A DNA stretch of 64,000 nt from Chinchilla lanigera (lineage: Eukaryota > Chordata > Mammalia > Rodentia > Chinchillidae), in the NCBI RefSeq assembly GCF_000276665.1, contig NW_004955472.1, positions 12,025,476 through 12,089,475 of the forward strand, in the 5' to 3' direction. Below are positions 35,196 through 47,314 of this stretch, one piece after another; the first letter of the stretch is position 1; every line of letters starts with the position of its first letter. The translations under genes were made by a program, and so were the position numbers. Below the pieces are notes generated by a model. The model ran no database searches and was not told the origin of the DNA. It saw only the letters and a program-made list of their open reading frames with translations.

Positions 35196-36262
35196 AGAGT
35201 GAAAGGGTGACCACAGAATGGGGGAAAATGTGTGCGGGCTACACCTGACGAGGGACTAACACCCACAGTATATAAGGCACTCACACTACTCAACAGCAAC
35301 AAAAGCACCCAATAAAATAGTCCCAAATAGACATTTCTCAAAAGAAGACATACAAATGGCCAAATGATGTGTTTAAAAGTGCTCAACATCACAAATCGTC
35401 AGAGAAATGGTAGTAAAAACTGTAATGAGAAACCATTTCATTTCGGCAAGAATGATGATTTTCAAAGACTAAAAATAGCAAATGTTGGCAAGGATTGGAG
35501 GAAAGGGAATGTTTATACACTGTTAACTGGAATATAAATTAGCACAAACATTATGGAAAACACTATGGAGGTTCTTTTAAAAACTAAGAATAGAACCACC
35601 ATATGATCCCGCAGTCCCACTTGGGACTCCATATCCGGAGGGAGTGAAATCAGCATGTTGAGGACATACGTGAACCCCCATCATCATGGAAACAGTAGTC
35701 ACAGTAGCTAAGAAACGAAAACAGCCAAAGTATCTGTAAACCAATGAATGAATGAAGAAAATGGGGAACGTATATGCAATGGAATGTTTCTCAGATCTTC
35801 TAAAAGACTGAAATTCTGCCATTTAAAGCAACATGAATGGAGATAGAGGTCGTTGTGCCACTTCATATAAGCCAGGCGTGAAGGACAAGCACCTCTTGGT
35901 CTCACTCACATGTAGGGTCTAAAATAAGGTGACTTCACAGCTGTTGGGTAGAGAAGGGTGATTACCAGGGCCTGGAAGAGAAGAGAAGATGGGGAAAGGT
36001 TGATCAATGAGCACTAAGTTACTGTTGGATAGGAGCAAAAAGTTCTGGCTGCTGTACAGTGGGATGGGTGACTACAGACAGCAGTCACGCACTATATGTC
36101 TCAGGAAGCTAGGAGAAAAATGTGGAATGTTGTTGCCATAAGGAAATGGTAGATATTTGAAAAGGAAGATGTTTAACCCAATTAAAAGATTGCATACTGT
36201 GCATATGTACCAAAGCATAATCTATCCCATTAATATGTACAAACCTGCGTATCAGGTTTGTT
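35196..36262 (+). repeat. Second LINE1 3' fragment (L1M-type)
   Basis: Restarts upstream in ORF2 ('ccacagaatgggggaaaatg', 'gacatttctcaaaagaagac', 'aaatggccaaatgatg') and repeats the ORF2 end already read at 34000-34700 ('gaaccaccatatgatcccg', 'gaaatcagcatgttgagg', 'ctcactcacatgtaggg'), ending 'atatttgaaaaggaagatg', 'cccattaatatgtac'. It is therefore an independent insertion in the same orientation, not a continuation. Antisense frames at 35141-35392, 35577-35822 and 35708-35905 are shadows. Confidence 0.88.
36239..36261. repeat. Short perfect inverted repeat
   Basis: 'acaaacctg', 5-base spacer 'cgtat', 'caggtttgt': a 9-bp stem at the L1 3' edge. No T-run follows, so it is not called a terminator. 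Confidence 0.5.
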
Positions 36263-37234
36263 TCAAGTCAAAGACTTGTCTAAAGTCAAGGGTAGAATTA
36301 TTGAAATGAACCGCTGATACACACTGTTTGACCTACAGAAAGATTTTAATTCTCTTTCAAAAGAAAAATTTAAAACCCTCAGTGCTAGTCTAGAGTCTAT
36401 GGTGGTCAAAACATACTAGAGTGCTGGTGTCTGCAAACACCTTGCATTTTAAAGGGGAGGTGGGGTTCAGTAAGGGGTCGGGAAAAATTTGGGGTTTTGA
36501 ATCTCAACGACTAAATAGAATCTTTACTCAAACATTGAAATTTGTCTCTAAATATTGGGAAACTAGAAGAAATAAATTACAAGACCTTTCCACTTCAATA
36601 CTAATAAGATAGCCAGAAGAGCAAAAAATGCACTGGGGAGTGAATGTAATTAAATAATTGGCTCATATAATGCACTCGCTTGCAAAACATTTTTTTAAAA
36701 TCTTTAAATTATTTTGAACGCGATGTAAGGATTTTGAGTCCCTTCAAGGCTCCTGAGCGCCACCTAGTGCCAACCAGTCGATGGCGACACCATTACTAGA
36801 GCGTAATGCAACACAACTGCACTGCTACCCTTTCCTTTAAACAGCAGGCTGCCAGCTAGGGAAACTAGCTTCTCAACCCGATGAATATAATCATATATAC
36901 GTGAACATGTCTACGCATTTATATCCTTGAAAGAACTCAACACACAGTCAATCTTTAATGCCACAGACTGACCAAGTACAACGCCTCTGTACCAAGTGTT
37001 TCATGCTGGACCAGGGAACAGTTAACGCTCTGGCAGAGGAGAGACATATAAAATTAAATACAATAGAGAAAAATAAGTGATTATTGCCTGAGTTGACTTT
37101 TAAGAATAATAAGTGTCCAAGGGAAGAATGAAGGTGAAAGGCGTGATGCAGTGCTGGAGGAAACAGCAAATGATTGCCTGTAGGCCTTCAGGGAGGAAGA
37201 CCTCAGGCGGCTCTGAGAGGCGTGTTGTGTAAGA
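36263..37234. other. Unassigned sequence
   Basis: Holds the CTCF-like motif at 36757. Frames at 36421-36612, 36948-37169 and 37081-37302 (63-73 codons) have no domain. Confidence 0.5.
36757..36770 (-). promoter_or_regulatory. CTCF-like motif
   Basis: The minus strand reads GCACTAGGTGGCGC, fitting CCASYAGRKGGCRS at 13 of 14 positions. The local sequence is CpG-containing and repeat-free. This is the best CTCF match noticed in the window. Confidence 0.55.
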
Positions 37235-37420
37235 ACAGGCCCTGGGGCCAGGCTGGCTCCTCCTACCTCTGCTGTTTCACTCCTCTGTGCCTTCCTCTTC
37301 ACATTTGTTGAAGTGGGGCAACAACAGACCTCTCACAGAGGGTAGTTCTGAGGGTGACGGAATTTACAGGGGATGTGCTTGGAAGAGCAGCTGTCTCACC
37401 CTGAGTGCTCAACATTCATT
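37235..37420 (+). repeat. MIR SINE
   Basis: 'cctctgctgtttcactcctc', 'tgtgccttcctcttcacatt' , 'gaagtggggcaacaacag', 'tcacagagggtagttctg', 'agggtgacggaatttac' and 'tgcttggaagagcagctg' follow the sense MIR order. Confidence 0.7.
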
Positions 37421-37959
37421 GCTGTTTGGACTGTGGTGTAAAGGCATGTGGACTGGAGAGGGCAGAGGTCCTGAGTGATGCACGAAAGGTCACCTGGGGA
37501 ACAGGAGGGCACTGCGACACAGCTCTCTCCGCGTGCTCGCCCCTGTGGTGCAGCCGCCCAGGGATGCTCACAACCAGAAGCGTATTTCTTTCCTTTCAGG
37601 ACAGATGATGGAGTCTAGGAAATCAGGTGCTTCTTCTGTGATCATGTTTACCTTGCAGCCCTAGTATGAGAAGAAATATGGCCAGAACCTCTTCAACCCT
37701 TAGATGACCAAGGATTAAGTAGTCACGTTAGCCTGAGAGCCTCAAGATGGAGAACGCTGGTTCCTGCAGCCTCTTCTCCCAGGACAGAGGCGGACTGATG
37801 GTGTGTAAGAAAAACACCACTGCTCACAGGAATTATCTGACTGAAATCATTTTTTAGTGTTTTTTATATCTCCTGGTACATTTTTTCTTCTATCCACCAA
37901 GGGACTAAGTAGAAAAATAAGGGGAAAAAAACACAAAAAATAAAAAGTAGAAAGAGAAA
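37421..37959. other. Unassigned sequence
   Basis: Nothing recognised. An A-rich run lies at about 37918-37965. Confidence 0.5.
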
Positions 37960-37984
37960 AGTGAAGAGCACAGTATTTTGTACT

Positions 37985-38145
37985 TGTGTCCTAAGCACTT
38001 TGTATGTATTAACCTCATCTCATTAGCACACACTCCTATGAAATGTTCTTATTATTATTCAGATCTTATATACAGGAAAACTTAAACAGCCCAGGGGGAT
38101 GAAATAACTTAGCGGGGAGGCTATGATTCTACTCCACCTTAGTCA
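37985..38145 (-). repeat. MIR SINE
   Basis: 'taagcactttgtatgtatt', 'aacctcatctcattagc', 'atgaaatgttcttattatt' and 'aacttaaacagcccagg' are reverse MIR. Confidence 0.7.
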
Positions 38146-38606
38146 CCATATTTATTGACTCCCATGACCCATCCAGTTTCTGGAAGGGCCTCGGAACGAT
38201 GGGTGAACGGGGTTTGCACGCTGCATGGGGTGACCCATGCAAAAAAGTATCCTTTCCCTCTCTCCCGCACAATTGTCTAAATTGCAATTCCTTTCAAATG
38301 CTCAAACTCAGCGAGGTAGTAAAAATTACCAATATGCCTGTGTGTGTACTTGTATATGCATTTCTGCTTGAACAAATTGATATTAAAGATAAAGAAGAGT
38401 TAGAGTTCCTTCCCAGAAGCATATGCCATAACACCTAGTACTCCAAGAAGCACGTGACGTTGAAAAGACTGTTAACTTGCTCTTGAACAAAATATAAAGA
38501 CTGAATTTTTATGGAGAATCCCTTACCTCAGTTCTTCAGTCCTACCATCCTCATCCTTAAACAACGGTTTTAAGATCAGAACCTTCCTCAGTATTAAATA
38601 TACCTG
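38146..38606. other. Unassigned sequence
   Basis: A 79-codon plus frame (38199-38438) has no recognisable domain. No repeat recognised. Confidence 0.45.
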
Positions 38607-38965
38607 TGTTATAGTTTGTGTCCAGCTGTTCCCAAAAGCTTCATGCAGTCTACTTGGGGCTTATTCACAGGTGGCTGGATCAACATGTGTGATATCTAAA
38701 TTAGTCCACTGATTGGTTTGGCAGTGGCCCAAAGCCAAGTAGCTTAGAAAGAACAAAGGGTTAGAAAAAAACTGCTCTTGCTCCTTTTGCTGCCTTCTGC
38801 CACCATGAACTGCTCCTCTCCTGTGATGACCCTTTCCATGCTACCCTGCCTTGGAGCCAGCCAACTACCACCTGGAACCCCTACAGACTGTGAGGCAAAT
38901 AAACCTTTCCTCCTTTTAAACTTGAGTGTCAGATATTTTGTTTCAGCAATAAGAAAAGTAAGACA
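38607..38965 (+). repeat. ERVL-MaLR-type solo LTR
   Basis: Starts 'tgttatagtttgtgtcc' and ends 'agaaaagtaagaca', matching the TGTTAT...AGACA edges typical of MaLR LTRs. 'ggcaaataaacctttcctcc' near 38896 holds the AATAAA polyadenylation signal expected in the R region, and 'cagatattttgtttcagcaa' is the usual MaLR 3' text. About 359 bp. No clean target-site duplication. The 68-codon frame at 38778-38984 lies wholly inside the LTR. Confidence 0.78.
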
Positions 38966-39761
38966 ATCTATCAGTCATTTATAACTCCATGAGTAATAAA
39001 ATTTAAATGTCAGTTCTCTTAGAGATTGCTTTATAAATGTCATGTTTACTGTGAAATGCAAACTCTTCTCCTCTGGTAAAACAAACTAAAGACATCTGGC
39101 AAACATGCACAATTTGATTTTCCTCTAAGGACCACAGAGGCTAGAGTTTTCCAAATTCAAAAGAATGATCATTTTTACATTAAGAATGTATTATTTGACC
39201 CTATCTCTGTAATATTTTTTATATTGTGAGAAAATTTATGTTGTGATCCAAGTAAAGCTAAGCTATAAAAACAGAAACAGAAAAGTGGAACTAAATATTA
39301 AGGATTATGTGAAGACATAAGCTTTACAAAGTTACTGTAATAAAATCAATTCAAAATCTCCTTCTGCAGCATGTGAGGTCATTTTCTTTGCTGTCCCACA
39401 TACACATCAAGATGACTTTGTTTTGTGAGTACTGTCACACAAAAGGGAGAAATCTCAGGTAGACAATGACCACATGGGTTTGCGAACTCCAAATCTAATT
39501 TGAATCACCTAATGCCTCATCTACGTTTCCTCATTTCTCTCTTCTGTTGAAATAGCATGAGTCACTATTTTGATTTAAAATTTAAAAAAGAAATCTTATC
39601 TTCAGGCATCTAAAACTTGAGTCACTGATGTTTTTATACTTAGTGTTTCTTAAATAGAAATGCAACATGTAGATGTTCACTGACTCTAGTCAAAGATATT
39701 TTTATAGCCTCAGCTTCTTAGAGAAACAACAAGAGATTTCAGGGGTTTTCCCTTCGCATTG
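38966..39761. other. Unassigned AT-rich sequence
   Basis: No repeat, frame or motif of note. Confidence 0.5.
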
Positions 39762-40260
39762 CACAAATATTTTTAAAAGAGGTACTATGCAAGTCATTAT
39801 GCTAGACTGTGAAACACAGAATTTTAAAAAACCAAGTCACTAAATTGAAGGAGTTGGATGTCTACGTAAGGAAATTAAACTCAATTTCATTGCATGTATA
39901 TGATGGTAAGGCGGCACTAGCAAGTGCTAATGAAAGACAAGCTACTTTCCATTGAGAATTGAGGTCCTGGCAAGGAAAGTCGGCATAGAAGATGCTGTAA
40001 TAGAGTCTTACATAGTGTGACCCGGGGGAGACGGCAGAAGGGAGGTGATTTCAAGGACTACTTATGCTAAACCGTAAAGGGTGTGTAGGAATTAGAGGTT
40101 TTCTGAGTAAAGTGGTTAGAAATTAACCGAGCTTTCAAAAAAATGAAGGAAGGCAATTGAGAAAATAAGAACAGCACAGACAGTTGAGTGAAATAACCAA
40201 ATATTTGAAAAAAGATTTTGACAAACCATATTAAAATTTTATCATAGAGGACTACATGAG
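39762..40260 (-). repeat. LINE2 3' region
   Basis: Reverse L2 order: 'caaatatttttaaaagaggt', 'actatgcaagtcattatgc', 'tagactgtgaaacac', later 'gggaggtgatttcaagg', 'tgtgtaggaattagaggt' and 'gagtaaagtgg'. Heavily diverged. Confidence 0.6.
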
Positions 40261-42586
40261 TTGAAAAAGAAGAGAAATTACTTCTGACTGCATCAATGTG
40301 GAAAGGTTTCCTAGAAATCTGATATTCGAGGTAAAATCATATAACTAACATACGTGAGATGAGCCTAAAATAGTCAGCTGAATACAAAGAAAGTAGCCCA
40401 CTAGGTTAAGACCTACTTCAAACAGCTAATTAAGCTTTTTAAAAAAGGTGTTTTCTCCCAAGAAAAAGATATACTGTACTATATTAGTTGACAGCTCCTC
40501 CCTAACCTCTGGGCTGGACTTAAAACAAACTTAAAAATAGAGTAACTAGTTTCCTTTTAACACAGTTTCCTGTAAACCAGTCAAATAACTAATTTTCTTT
40601 AAACCCTAAATCCACAAAGCCACCTGTTCAAAACAAGTCCCTGTGCTCTGTTTGTCTACGTACATAAGGCCAAAACAAAAGAGCACATTGACATTTTCCA
40701 CTTCTGGAAATGCTTCATGGCAGACCTCCCACAGATTTTTTCTTCTTATTGTTCCCCATAAATACTCCCCTAACTCTTTCCTTTTGTCTGCTATTTTATT
40801 CCTCAATTTAATGAGACAAAAATTAGGGTTCATACAAAATTAACTGTTACGTAAGCATAGACTAGCAGTATGAGAGCAGCAAGGAGAGGGCTCCCCAGTT
40901 AATTTCCCTTTTAGGAAAAGGACTCTACACATTGCTACCGCCTCTTAGGACAAAAAGATTCCCAGGTTTATACACTCACCTATCCTGACTTTCTATTAAG
41001 ATAATATTCAACAATAATTAAATTGTTGACATCACAACTTATAGGATTAGTTATGTACATATTTAATCAATCAACCGAAGCATGAATAGCTAGCAGCCAC
41101 ATCTGGCATCCACAGCACAACTCCTAGGCACACCTCTGATTTCATGCAGGTTCTAGCACACACCTCCAAATGCAGTGAAGCCCAACTCAACCATACGCCA
41201 AAGGCAGCTCACTAAAATCCTTGTGATCTTCGTACTTTCTGCCTCAGAATAGTCACTAATCCTGTGCTCTGCAGACCCACAGGGCCCTAAAGTTCCTGGA
41301 GTCACCCCTCAAACAAAACAGTTATATAGAGTGTGATTTTAGAGTTCAGTAAAGGTGAGGAGAGTATCTAGAGTGTTTCCTAAGGTGAACCTTGAAAATT
41401 CCCAAGGCTTCAGGGGCAGCTGAGTCTTGGATGATCCCAGCAGCACCCTCCTTAGCACAACCTTATGCTGAACTTTCCTCTTTGCTATCTCATGCTCTCC
41501 ATCCTCATATTCTTGAAATCACTTCTCATAAATCTTTAGTTCCGGCTTTGGGGGAAACCAAACTGAGACAGAATGAGTCATGTCATAACTGTAGCGTATG
41601 TGCATTTGAAAGTTTAATTTCTGAAAAACAATGAGATGAAAATTGTAGTGATCTAGATATACTTCTCTTCATAGTATAAAGTTAACTGCACAATTTACAA
41701 GTCAAATGGAATAGGATTAAGCTCAATGACTAGCTATTTCTAATATTAAAAAGCAATATTAGCAAGAAGTCAAATGCAAGCCAATTTCAAAACCATACCA
41801 TAAACACTAACAATATATACTTCTGGAAATTTCATTTTCCTGGAAATTTTGCATCACCAAGACCTTGTGCCAGGTAGATATGTCAAGAGAAGAAATTCAA
41901 ATCCTCAATAAACTTTTTTAATGCACTGGTGTTCATGAACACCAGATTTTAGCAATCCTTAATGCTTTCCTTAATAGTTCACTTGCAGGTAGGGCTTCAT
42001 CACATGTAAAGGATAAAGCCTATGGAAATGTGCATTATTCACCGCCAAACCTGTAAAGAACAGACTTGGATTGTTCGGATGAGTTCTCACATTATGTGCT
42101 CAGGGCTTGAAACAACTTTTCACTACATGAAGGTATTTGTTGTGATGGGAATTTGTCCTCATTGGATCTGGGCAAAGAAACTTTTGCATGAAAGATGTGT
42201 AAAAAAGTATAATCTGAATTGCTGTTTAAGACCAAAAACAAATTCTGAATGGAAGAAAGATAGTCTTATAGAGAATCTTTCTAAAGAGTCAGTCATTGTT
42301 CACTTGAAACTCTCAGTAAGCAAAAATAACCTCTGAGGCAAAGGGAATTCCCCAGAAGACTGCTAAACAAAACAAAAGTTTTGTCACAAGAAATCCAGGG
42401 CCTGTTAGAGTGTGGAAATGAGTCATACATCACAAACTTCTCATCAGAAGTGCTGGACTACACCCCTTTAACATGGAACGCCCTGAGTGAACCAGGCACC
42501 TTGTTAGGAAATAAACAAGCACAGCAGGTATGGCTTGGTTCTTATCCATTATACATTGTGAGTGAAGACAGAAACAGTGGAAGAGA
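40261..42586. other. Unassigned unique sequence
   Basis: About 2.3 kb without recognised interspersed repeats. Contains a perfect 20-bp palindrome at 41926-41945. A 104-codon plus frame (42022-42336) and an 80-codon frame (41392-41634) have no recognisable domain. Confidence 0.45.
41926..41945. repeat. Perfect 20-bp palindrome
   Basis: 'ctggtgttcatgaacaccag' is identical to its reverse complement. It contains two TGTTCA / TGAACA half-sites back to back with no spacer. Confidence 0.7.
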
Positions 42587-42640
42587 GACAGACAGACACA
42601 CACAGACACACACAGAGACACACAGAGACAGAGAAAGAGA
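42587..42640. repeat. (ACAC/AGAG)n low-complexity repeat
   Basis: Mixed CACACAGA and GAGACA units. Confidence 0.85.
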
Positions 42641-42689
42641 ATGATAGGTGAGGGGAAGGAGAAATGAAAGGAAAGGAAACACAGGAAGT

Positions 42690-42990
42690 GACCAGATTTG
42701 GACTAGGGTCAGGAAAGAACTCTCCTTGGAAAGAAGAATTGAGCTAACCCTAAAGAATGAGTAGGAAGGAGTGAGCCAGGTGAAGACTGGGAAAATAAGG
42801 GATCAAAGAAGAGCAGTCCTGCGCTAATGTCGGAAGGCAGAAAGCAGCCCAGTGCAAAGGAGATCTTTAAAAGTAAATAGAATGTGAGGGCAAGGACAAG
42901 AGGTGGACAAAGAATAGCTTATGTGGCTCCTTGAGCAGTATTAAAGTGTGAGCATTTTATGTTAAATGCTTTGAGGATCTTAGAAAGCTT
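42690..42990 (-). repeat. LINE2 3' region
   Basis: Reverse L2 text: 'gtcaggaaagaactctcc', 'gaatgagtaggaaggagtg', 'agccaggtgaagactgg', 'agcccagtgcaaaggag' and 'ttatgttaaatgctttgagg'. Confidence 0.7.
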
Positions 42991-43389
42991 CTTGTCTACA
43001 TTTATGACAAATGAAAACAAATAGATATCAGCAGCTTCCTTGTAGATAAACTGATCATTTCACCTCTTTGATCCACAGCAATCGGGGATTTTGCCAGTAA
43101 AACAGCCAGCTTTGAACCCAGGTCTCAAAACTATCACACAGTTTGCCTGCACAGGTTTAATTCTGTGTGATTTACTTTTACCTTCTAGAACATGGTTGTA
43201 AGAGGGACCCAGGCAGGTGTGTAGATCCGAATTGCAAACGGGGGCCTGAGCTATGAGATTGAGACGGGTTGAGGTGAAGCAGAGTGCCCTTCACAGGGCC
43301 CTGTTGAGGCGGTGAGCACTTCTGCGCAGGAGACTACTGGCAGGGCCATGCCAAGGCGTGGGGAACCTGAGGGGAAGCGGTGGAGGCGG
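42991..43389. other. Unassigned sequence
   Basis: GC-rich at 43230-43390. No repeat or frame of note. Confidence 0.45.
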
Positions 43390-43605
43390 AGGTAACAGTT
43401 ATTCAGCATGGGACAGACACTAGGCGCTAAGCCAATTGTCTTGAGTGTTCATACCGTCATCGTAACAGTTAAGTACAGTCCCCTCCATTTTACAGCTAAG
43501 GAAAAGTAGTGCCAAAAATATTATCCTGTAGCTGACTCTGAGGACACAACTAGAAAAGAGTACTCTGCCTCCAAGAGTCAAAGACCCGCTGTCTTTCCTC
43601 TAATC
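43390..43605 (-). repeat. MIR SINE
   Basis: 'gacagacactaggcgctaag', 'cctccattttacagctaagg', 'gtagctgactctgaggac' and 'agagtactctgcctcc' are reverse MIR phrases over nearly full length. Confidence 0.8.
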
Positions 43606-43619
43606 AGTATGCCCCCCCA

Positions 43620-43639
43620 CCAAAAAAAAAAAAGAAAAG
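43620..43639. repeat. Poly(A) tract
   Basis: Twelve A residues then AGAAAAG. No SINE body is recognised upstream. Confidence 0.7.
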
Positions 43640-44274
43640 CTCAAGCTCAAGCAGAACAAAGAGGTCAAAATTCCTTTTCTCCTGGACCTTTGTCTGATTT
43701 TTTAATTCGCCTCAAAATACCTGCCCAAAGTTATCAATGTCTGTTAATTAGTTGATGGGTTGACCAGGTTGTGACCATTCTTCAGGTTTTAAAAACAGAT
43801 CTACTTGGGTGGAATAAACAATGAGCCCATTAAAGCCCACTTGTGAAACAATTAGGCTAAAAGAACTTTGACAGCGAAAGGTAGCAGGAACGAGGACCTG
43901 GCAAGGGCCTGTTCTTTCTGTGGGACATAGCAGCTCTTCCTCAAGCCCAAGGCAGACGCCGGCTGCCGGTGTGTAGGCAGTGAGGAAAGCAAATTGCCTT
44001 GTTGTTACTGCATCCTGGGTTAGTCTGCCTTTGAAGAGCACAGCCAATAATCCGCCGCTAGGTGTCCTCAAAGTAAAAATAATCGCGGGAGGAAAGCTTA
44101 CCTCATTTTTAGGAACGAAGTTAACCTATCTGCTCATATTCTTTGACTCTGGGTTCTCAGGGACAAAATGGGATCTGGTGGTTAAAAAGGAATATCCTAC
44201 TTCCGTGACTTAAATGCAGTCCTGTAAGGTGAGGGTATCTGTAACTGCAGGTTTTCATTTTAAATCAGGGTTTT
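43640..44274. other. Unassigned sequence
   Basis: A 107-codon minus frame (43748-44071) and a 77-codon plus frame (43980-44213) overlap. Neither has a domain. A weak CTCF-like match ('gccgctaggtgtcc' at 44054, 11 of 14) was not called. Confidence 0.45.
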
Positions 44275-45155
44275 TTTATTAGTACATGTTTGTTCTGTGC
44301 TGTTTGCTTTCCTACAAATGACTCAAATATATACGAATGTCTTCATGGCAGAGTCATACCATACTGTATGTAAATACCACATTTTCTTTATCCACTCATA
44401 TGTTGATAGACATACAGGTCACTTCAAGATTTAGCCATTATAAATTATGCTGCTGAATACATGAGTTTGCATGTAGCCCTATAATATGACGTCTTTAACT
44501 CTTTGGGGAAGATATCCAGAAGAGGAATAGCTACCTCAAAAGAATTTCTAGTTTGAGTTTTGTGAGGAATCTTCATACTGATTTCTACAATAGTTGTAGT
44601 TTACATTCCCAGCAAGAATGTAGAAAGGTTCCTTTTGCCTGCCTCCGCCTCACCAGCTTTTGTCATTATTTGATTTCTTCATGGCCGTTCTTTCTGGGCT
44701 AAAATAGAATCTCAGTATTTTTTTAATTCTCATTTCTCTCATGGTCAGAGATGTTGAACATTTCTTCATGTGTTTATTGCCCACTTGTCCTTCTAGGAAA
44801 TGTCTATTCATTGTACTTGCCCATTTTTGATTGGATCTTTTATGTTGGAGGCATAATACTTTTTAGTTCTTTATATATTCTAGATATTAGCCCTTTTCTG
44901 AGGAATAGTTGGCAAAATTTTTTTCCCATTATATAGGCCTTGTTTTCCCTGCGATAGTTGTTTCTTTTGTGGTACAGAAGTTTTTAATTTGATATAATCC
45001 CATTTATTTATTTTTGATGTTATTTCTTGTGTAATTAGGGTTCTGTTTTGAACGTCCTTGCGTATATCTATGTCTTCAAGAGTTTTAGGTATCCTATCTT
45101 CCGGCAGATTACGTGTTTCTGTTCTAATATTTAGATATTTAGATTTGTATCTCTT
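44275..45155 (-). repeat. LINE1 fragment (ORF2 3' part)
   Basis: Plus-strand text is reverse L1: 'attttctttatccactcat', 'tattataaattatgctgctg'-type text, 'ttacattcccagcaag', 'tttctctcatggtcagag', 'ttcttcatgtgtttattgcc', 'ttctagatattagccc', 'cctgcgatagttg' and 'tttaatttgatataatccc'. A 61-codon plus frame at 44751-44936 is antisense to L1. Confidence 0.9.
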
Positions 45156-45221
45156 GGCTTCAGGAAGGTGGGCTGAGGAGACTTTAAATGAATGAGATAG
45201 GAACTTCCCTCATCAAAACTA

Positions 45222-45425
45222 GGCAGTCTTCTAGCACAGAGGTGGAGAGTGGAGACTTGAGAGTTGAACCAAGCATGGTCTTGTCCAGAGCCTGAATCCC
45301 TATTTACTGTAGATTATTTGCTACTATTAGTAATCCTCATGCCACTGCCGTGGAAGTCAACTGTGAGGGTGGAGAGACAGCCACATGTCGAACTCTGAGT
45401 ACTCCTGCATGAGCGCAGGGGCGCT
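45222..45425. repeat. Local direct duplication, copy 1 (includes MIR tail)
   Basis: 'tagcacagaggtggagagtgg', 'cctgaatccctatttactg', 'cctcatgccactgccgtgg' and 'aactgtgagggtggagagac' recur in the same order and orientation at 47315-47515. The left part looks like a reverse MIR tail, but similarity continues well past where a MIR would end. Confidence 0.75.
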
Positions 45426-46536
45426 CAGGAGGATGCAGGAATGAAGACCTGAGGCCAGCTTCGCCTTAGTTCAAGCCGCTTTGCAATTTCAAATACAGAA
45501 ATGAGGCTGGACATCTATTAGCGTCTAAACATCTAAAAAATTAAATGAGGTGAATTGCAGTGATAACCTTTTCCTGAAAGAGCAGCTGTAATAGCCTCTG
45601 TTTTCCTTAGTCGTGCATCTGCAAATGGAAAAGCAGAATTTAGCAAAGGATGTCTCCAGTCCATATTAAACACAGACTCTTCTTTTCACCACTGAGTTCA
45701 ATGGGCTGAGACTCCTTGCCTTCCGCCCTCCTCTGCGCTCCTTCTCTTCCCAGGTCCGTCCCCATCTCTGCTTCTGCTGTCACCCATCATTCATTTTCTC
45801 CCCAGCACCACTAAGTCTACCGGTTCGGCATGTGTACACACACCCGCACACCCACAATCAAATTTCCTATGACCCTTTATATTTTCAACTGAAATAATTG
45901 TATTTCACAGCTTGACAAAGCCAAGAAAGAGGAAAGAAAGAAGAACAAAGGAGAAAGGGGCAAGGAGAAAACAGGTGAGAAGACGGGTGACTACCTGTAC
46001 TTATTCAAAACTTAAGAAGGAGGATAGAACTCTGGGAGAGTGAGGGCTGAGAGCTGCAGAGGTCTTCTTCCCTTCGTCTTTGCTGCTCAGACACTGGACC
46101 TATATATCATGCTGTAGGAATTTCTAATCTTGCCACAGCCAGATGACTCATGCCCACTGACTGACTAGGCTTCTATAAAACACCTGCAAAGATAAACGCT
46201 CCCGGAGAAAACAACACCCACCCAGGGCAGCCTTTCAGAGTAGGCTGGGAAATTTTCAGCTTCCACTTCTATTTTATTCCCCAAAGACTCACTGGCTTTA
46301 ATCTCAATTTCAGACATAGTTGTGTCTGACAGGCAGAGACCATTTCCAAATCAAGGGATAAACTGACATGGCCTGAGGCTTGCTTCTGGCCAGAGAGGAG
46401 GACTGAAATGAGTCAAAGATGACTTTATCTGAAAGTGCAAAGAACTGAGGTTCCTGTGGGAAGAAACGTGAATACTCAAATCTTTCCACCCTCAGTCACC
46501 TCTCTGCCCTGAGCTGCCCTTTGGGGATCTGTTTTT
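45426..46536. other. Unassigned sequence
   Basis: No repeat or long frame recognised. A purine-rich patch lies at about 45920-45980. Confidence 0.5.
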
Positions 46537-46566
46537 GGTGGTGGTGGTGGTGGTGGTGGTGGTGGT
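46537..46566. repeat. (GGT)n trinucleotide repeat
   Basis: Ten consecutive GGT/TGG units. Confidence 0.95.
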
Positions 46567-46879
46567 TTTTTTGGCCATCTCATCTCCTTCAGGGCAAAGA
46601 CACAAGTTCTCTGCATGTAAGCTGTAAAAGAAAAATTGGGCCCCACAGCATCTAATGCAAAGTGTAAGTGTTAACTACACCCATAGAAACAACAATATAC
46701 CAGCAAGTTTGTTCTATCTATATGAGAATGAGAAAAGAAAAAAAGCAAGACATTGTCTTTTTGGAAAGCATACACAAGAGTCCTGCATTTAGAAACTCCA
46801 CACCGAGAGTTAAACAGTACGTACAAACAATTAATTACCTGTTCAACTATTGCTTCTAAGACAACAGCTAACATTATCT
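46567..46879. other. Unassigned sequence
   Basis: Frames at 46668-46956 on both strands (63-81 codons) have no domains. Confidence 0.45.
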
Positions 46880-47010
46880 CAGTAAAATACTTTGGTCCTT
46901 CATACTTTATAAGCATAAGTATATTTAATATTCAGAACCCTACAAGGTGTATATAATAATTATGTTTCCCATAACAGGAAAACTACTGTGTAGAGAGGTT
47001 TGAAACTTTT
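46880..47010 (-). repeat. MIR SINE, diverged
   Basis: 'tacaaggtgtatataataat', 'tatgtttcccataacagg' and 'aaaactactgtgtagagagg' parallel reverse MIR (tgaggtaggtactattatt / ccccattttacag / gaaactgaggc). Confidence 0.5.
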
Positions 47011-47314
47011 TCTAAAGTGAATAGCAATTTCTACTGATATAATTTTACTAAGGCCCTGTGCATGCCTAAGATTCTGAGAGACCAAGGAATTAGACAAAAA
47101 GTGAACTTGAATTTGGGATGGGACATTAAACCATTTAATTAATTTGAGGGCTTCAGAAATGAAAATGTTCAGTATTTCTCAGTATCTACAGAAAGAGCAC
47201 ATACTCTCTGAAAACTCTCTGCTTTTACCTATTTTTTTTTCTGTTCTGGAAAAGAATCCATATTCTGTTCTGGCAGATTCCATTTCCCATGGAAAGAAGT
47301 CTTCCCAAAACATC
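47011..47314. other. Unassigned sequence
   Basis: Nothing recognised. Confidence 0.5.

Noticed and set aside
32560..36262. One single long L1 element
   Set aside because: ORF2 end text appears twice in the same order with a complete 3' UTR and a MIR between, so two insertions are required.
42022..42336. 104-codon plus-strand frame that superficially looks protein-like (Cys/Trp present)
   Set aside because: No known family recognised, no flanking splice sites evident, and the length is within chance expectation.
44054..44067. Possible plus-strand CTCF motif
   Set aside because: Only 11 of 14 consensus positions match and key G/C positions are lost.
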